NCBI GenBank assembly: GCA_023256455.1
Contig: JAGDXN010000025.1
Span: 1-9,147, forward strand
Direction: 5' to 3'
From: Cuniculiplasma sp.
Lineage (GTDB): Archaea > Thermoplasmatota > Thermoplasmata > Thermoplasmatales > Thermoplasmataceae
Length of the DNA stretch: 9,147 bases
The notes beneath the pieces were generated by a model. It was not told where the DNA came from. It was given only the letters and a program-made list of their open reading frames with translations, and searched no databases. The position numbers and the translations under genes were made by a program. Each line of letters starts with the position of its first letter. Position 1 is the stretch's first letter. Shown piece by piece: positions 6,302 to 9,147 of the stretch.

Positions 6302-7258
6302 GTGGAATTATTTTTTTACATCATATCCAATATTACTATTCTGTTTGCATCAATCATTTTTTATGCTATCAGAGGCAGGAATTTTAACTATGTGTCCATA
6401 ATAGTTTCCCTGTTCTTCTCCATACCCTTTCTCATATTTTTTCCCTATTCCTTTTCCATGGCACTGGAACTCCTCACAACAATGGCTGCCAATCTACTCT
6501 ATAGCCTGAGGTCTTTCCTTTTTATTGTTTTGACAATTTTCCTTATTATAACCACATTTGCCTTACATGCCTCCCTCAATATTTCAACAGGAACATCCCT
6601 TGCGGTTGGCGTCGGATTATCCATATCGCTTATTGTGAGCAATGATATGAGAAAAAAGGAATTGGAAAATAACTCAAAAAGGGGCCAAATAACATCCATT
6701 GAGGTTAAGAGAGATATATTGCAGGTTGCCTCCGGAGTTGCATTAATCCTTTCCTTTTACATATTGAGAGAGATGTATATCAAATTCATTCTTGTTTTTC
6801 TTATAATAATTGGCCTGTTTATACTCAGCTTTGCAGGCATATGGAGTTCCAACAAATTTTCATCCTTTATCCTTTCCTTTGAAAGAAAAAATGTACAGCC
6901 GGGCATAGGTTCTTTATGGTACATGGCAGGAATTCTTCTTTTAATGGGACTTACAGGAGGTTCAGGGGCACTGCTCGTTGGTGTTTTTGCCATGGCCATT
7001 GGGGATAGCCTTGCCACCATAGTTGGAATGAACATAAAATCCTTTAAACTTCCATACAACAGGAAGAAGAGCTTAGCCGGTTTCCTTGCAATGCTAATAA
7101 GTACTTCCCTTTTTGCAGTCATAGTTTTCGGTCCATTTTACATTATTTATGCTATTGCAGGAACATTTGCCGAATCCCTCTCAGGATATCCGGTGGATGA
7201 TAATTTTTCTATTCCTGTAAGCATAATAATTGTCAGGGCTTTAAATTCCCTGATTTGA
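6302..7258 (+). CDS. Membrane CTP-dependent lipid kinase, dolichol kinase/phytol kinase-like
   Basis: This 318-residue protein has about nine hydrophobic segments and should sit in the cell membrane. Its C-terminal half carries the pattern of the Sec59/Dgk1/VTE5 family of CTP-dependent polyprenol and diacylglycerol kinases: EVKRDILQVASG near 134-145, GIGSLWYMAG at 201-210, GDSLATIVG at 234-242, KKSLAG at 255-260, FAES at 289-292 and DDNFSIPVS at 299-307. In an archaeon the likely substrate is dolichol (glycan carrier recycling) or a prenyl alcohol such as geranylgeraniol. Residues 1-115 form an extra hydrophobic region. The usual RKxxH motif reads RDILQ, so the common histidine is absent. The start is GTG, forced by an in-frame TAA at 6293-6295 and supported by the TATA box. 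The end overlaps the convergent GNAT gene by 18 bases. Family fairly sure; substrate not. Confidence 0.72.
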   Translation: MELFFYIISNITILFASIIFYAIRGRNFNYVSIIVSLFFSIPFLIFFPYSFSMALELLTTMAANLLYSLRSFLFIVLTIFLIITTFALHASLNISTGTSLAVGVGLSISLIVSNDMRKKELENNSKRGQITSIEVKRDILQVASGVALILSFYILREMYIKFILVFLIIIGLFILSFAGIWSSNKFSSFILSFERKNVQPGIGSLWYMAGILLLMGLTGGSGALLVGVFAMAIGDSLATIVGMNIKSFKLPYNRKKSLAGFLAMLISTSLFAVIVFGPFYIIYAIAGTFAESLSGYPVDDNFSIPVSIIIVRALNSLI

Positions 7259-8203
7259 TTCACGGAAATCCTTCATATATGTGATGTTTTCATCCCTTTC
7301 CCTCTGAAAACCCTTTTTCATGTAAAAATTATATGCAGGCGAGTTTTCATTGACCCATAACTGAACTTTTTTAAATCCAAGAAGAAAAAGATTTCGCAAG
7401 GATTGGTAAAGGATGAACGACCCATTGCCTGCATTTCTAAAAGAGGGATTGGTGAAAAAATCCACAATCAGAGGTATATTCTTCATTGTTACCTCTTCTG
7501 AGCCATCGGTTACAAGAATGGAACCAAGTATACCTTCACTGGAAACAAGCACAAAGGATGGTGAAGAAAGGATTTTGCCATAATATCCACTCAACAGGAT
7601 ATTATAAGTTATATTTTTAATACTATCCTTGAAAAGTAGAATTCTGTCTGGATTTGAAGCATAGGCTTCTTCCTGTATCTTTGAAATGAGATCGGGATTT
7701 ATATTTACCGGATTTACGATCTCTGTACTTTCCTCTATATTCCCTATGTTTTCCTCATCCAGAATGTTTTTGTATTGGTTTAGGGGAAAGGACATCTTTA
7801 CCCTCTTGATTTTTATATACCCTTTTTTAAGAAGATCTTGCTCAAGAAATGAAGCGTTGTATATACCGTCCAAAATCAGAAGCTTCTTTTCCGATCTTGC
7901 CTTTGCCTCCAGCCATTCCAGCATATTCTCAGCCCTGCTAACATTACCCTCTTCATCCTTCAAAAAACCCATGGAACTGACTATTCTGTCCCTTATCCCC
8001 ACAGGTGGCAATATATAGGAATAGGCGGCAATTTCACCCTTATTAAGTATGACCTTTGATGGAACTCTGTTCGAATTTAACATTTCTATTAAGGGCTGAA
8101 ATAACCTCCTCACATCTGTACCTTCATAATCCCTCTGAATGGAACTTATTTGTGGTTCAAGTATTACATCCCAGTTTAATTTCACATTATCAATCTTATC
8201 CAT
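7241..8203 (-). CDS. Two-domain GNAT-family acetyltransferase, substrate unknown
   Basis: The 320-residue soluble protein looks like two GNAT folds in tandem. The C-terminal domain (about 155-320) is the convincing one: the strand and acetyl-CoA pyrophosphate loop IVDFFTNPSFRNAGNGSFIL has the R-x-x-G-x-G pattern at R256, G259 and G261, and NENSPAYNFYMKKGF at 285-299 is the typical motif B ending in the kinked strand. The N-terminal half (about 1-140) has GNAT-like traits, a GEIAAYSYILPP strand and FLEQDLLKKGYIKIKRVKMSF, but no clear acetyl-CoA loop, so it may be a degenerate, non-catalytic or substrate-binding domain. Start ATG 8203 is supported by a TATA box 26 bases upstream. It is divergent from malic enzyme, sharing its promoter region, and convergent with the lipid-kinase-like gene. 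I cannot name the substrate: a peptide or protein amine, or a small molecule, is possible. Confidence 0.75.
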   Translation of the reverse strand: MDKIDNVKLNWDVILEPQISSIQRDYEGTDVRRLFQPLIEMLNSNRVPSKVILNKGEIAAYSYILPPVGIRDRIVSSMGFLKDEEGNVSRAENMLEWLEAKARSEKKLLILDGIYNASFLEQDLLKKGYIKIKRVKMSFPLNQYKNILDEENIGNIEESTEIVNPVNINPDLISKIQEEAYASNPDRILLFKDSIKNITYNILLSGYYGKILSSPSFVLVSSEGILGSILVTDGSEEVTMKNIPLIVDFFTNPSFRNAGNGSFILYQSLRNLFLLGFKKVQLWVNENSPAYNFYMKKGFQRERDENITYMKDFRESNQGI

Positions 8204-8223
8204 AAGGCAGTTAATTTTCGAAG

Positions 8224-8234
8224 TATATTTAAAC
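8224..8234. promoter_or_regulatory. Shared near-palindromic TATA box for the GNAT gene and malic enzyme
   Basis: The plus strand reads TATATTTAAAC and the minus strand GTTTAAATATA, with TTTAAA a perfect palindrome at 8228-8233. Its centre is about 25 bases from the malic enzyme ATG at 8255 and about 27 from the GNAT ATG at 8203, so both spacings suit leaderless transcription. No second good box exists in the 51-base gap; CTTATACT at 8238-8245 is too close to 8255. Confidence 0.6.
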
Positions 8235-8254
8235 GATCTTATACTATCCTCTTA

Positions 8255-9147
8255 ATGGATGATGCGGATCGAACTTCCAGATTCAACAGACTTGCTGTTG
8301 AATATTCAAGATTTTATAAGGGAAAGATAAGGACCTTTCCCAATGTTCCCATAAGATCCCTGAAGGATTTTTCCTATTGGTACACACCGGGGGTTGCCGA
8401 AGTTTCAAGAGTTATAAACAAGGATCCGGATGAATCCTTTGATCTTACGGGGAGGTGGAACTCTATCGGCATTGTCACAGATGGAACGAGGGTTCTTGGT
8501 ATAGGAAATGTAGGACCTGAGGCTGCAATGCCAGTGATGGAGGGAAAGGCCATGCTTTTCAATCTACTAGGAGGAGTTAATGCCATCCCCCTTCCCCTGA
8601 GAACTTCCAGTGGAGAGGAATTTATAAATGTGGTAAAGGCTCTGGAGCCATCCTTTGGTGGCTTTAATCTTGAGGATATTGAAAGTCCAAAATGCTTTTT
8701 TGTTTTGCGTGATTTGCAGAAGGAACTCAAGGTACCTGCATGGCATGACGACCAGCTGGGAACTGCATGCATTATCCTTTCAGGTTTGATAAATTCCCTG
8801 AGGATAACCGGCAGAAAAATGTCCGATACAAGGGTTACACTGGTGGGTTCAGGAGCTGCAAACATTGCTGCGGCCAATCTTATGGTTGAGGCGGGATTTA
8901 AGCCCGGCAATATTATTATGGTTGATTCCAGGGGTATTCTTCATCCTGAGAGGGAGGATCTGGATAAGTTAATGATCTCAAACCCATGGAAATATGAACT
9001 GGCATTGAAAACAAATGGTGAGAGAAAACAGGGTGGAATATGCGAGGCCCTGAAAGGTTCTGATGCAGTTGTTTCAGCATCCAAATCTGAACCTGGAGTT
9101 ATCAAAAATGAGTGGATAAAATCTATGAATAAGTATGCCATCGTTTT
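8255..9147 (+). CDS. Malic enzyme (oxaloacetate-decarboxylating malate dehydrogenase), C-terminal end beyond window
   Basis: Translation from ATG 8255 stays open for 297 codons to the right edge, so the gene is cut by the window. It should oxidatively decarboxylate malate to pyruvate and CO2 in the cytosol, feeding pyruvate and reduced cofactor to metabolism. Visible features are YWYTPGVAEV with the likely catalytic tyrosine Y43, SIGIVTDGTRVLGIGNVGPE at 70-89, EGKAMLF with the catalytic lysine K98, metal-binding E140-D141 (NLEDIESP), and the HDDQLGTA segment at 164-171. The Rossmann loop GSGAANIAAA begins at 198, and strand two ends IIMVDSRG with acidic D224, which suggests NAD rather than NADP. 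GSGAAN replaces the common GAGAAG, a small variation. The protein is of the short bacterial/archaeal type, without the phosphotransacetylase domain as far as can be seen. It is divergent from the GNAT gene with a shared TATA box. Confidence 0.9.
   Translation, partial: MDDADRTSRFNRLAVEYSRFYKGKIRTFPNVPIRSLKDFSYWYTPGVAEVSRVINKDPDESFDLTGRWNSIGIVTDGTRVLGIGNVGPEAAMPVMEGKAMLFNLLGGVNAIPLPLRTSSGEEFINVVKALEPSFGGFNLEDIESPKCFFVLRDLQKELKVPAWHDDQLGTACIILSGLINSLRITGRKMSDTRVTLVGSGAANIAAANLMVEAGFKPGNIIMVDSRGILHPEREDLDKLMISNPWKYELALKTNGERKQGGICEALKGSDAVVSASKSEPGVIKNEWIKSMNKYAIV

Noticed and set aside
8374..8910. A 178-codon open frame on the minus strand
   Set aside because: It lies wholly inside the malic enzyme coding sequence, whose plus-strand translation has all expected motifs; the minus product is unlike any family I know and is a shadow frame.
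1..9147. CRISPR array, tRNA or rRNA gene, insertion sequence, prophage or defence system
   Set aside because: I found no regularly spaced repeats, terminal inverted repeats, transposase or integrase motifs, or structured RNA; genes cover nearly the whole window.

Overview
The window looks like a piece of a Thermoplasmatales-type archaeal chromosome (Thermoplasma, Ferroplasma, Picrophilus and relatives). This rests on several things: a single FtsZ-type cell-division gene, a transketolase split into two genes, a short TalC-type transaldolase, a Dph6-type diphthamide enzyme (absent from bacteria), AT-rich intergenic gaps with archaeal TATA boxes about 25 bases from start codons, and heavy use of AGA/AGG and ATA codons. 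The genus is not fixed by what I can see.

Layout, left to right. At 1-374 (minus) is the N-terminal part of dph6, cut by the window edge. Divergent from it is a peroxiredoxin (418-891). Next come a medium/long-chain acyl-CoA synthetase (982-2589) and ftsZ (2663-3738), whose reading frame is broken by a one-base shift at a run of six A. A tight three-gene operon follows: transketolase N-half, transketolase C-half and transaldolase (3806-6268, with overlaps of 4 and 17 bases). It encodes the core carbon-shuffling enzymes of the non-oxidative pentose phosphate pathway, the likely route to ribose 5-phosphate and erythrose 4-phosphate. A membrane protein of the dolichol kinase/CTP-dependent lipid kinase type (6302-7258) converges on, and overlaps by 18 bases, a two-domain GNAT acetyltransferase (7241-8203, minus). 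Divergent from the GNAT gene is a malic enzyme (8255 onward) that runs off the right edge.

The content is mostly housekeeping: central carbon metabolism (tkt/tal, malic enzyme, acyl-CoA entry), redox defence, translation-factor modification, lipid-carrier phosphorylation and division. I found no CRISPR array, RNA gene, insertion sequence or obvious foreign island, and no gene-free stretch over 300 bases.

The points most worth a second look are the ftsZ frameshift on an A-AAA-AAT heptamer (assembly error, mutation or programmed recoding), the altered FtsZ T7 loop, and two compact divergent promoter regions. One of these (8204-8254) appears to use a single near-palindromic TATA box for both genes; the other (375-417) has interleaved TATA boxes. 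First genes look leaderless, while the internal operon genes have Shine-Dalgarno motifs.
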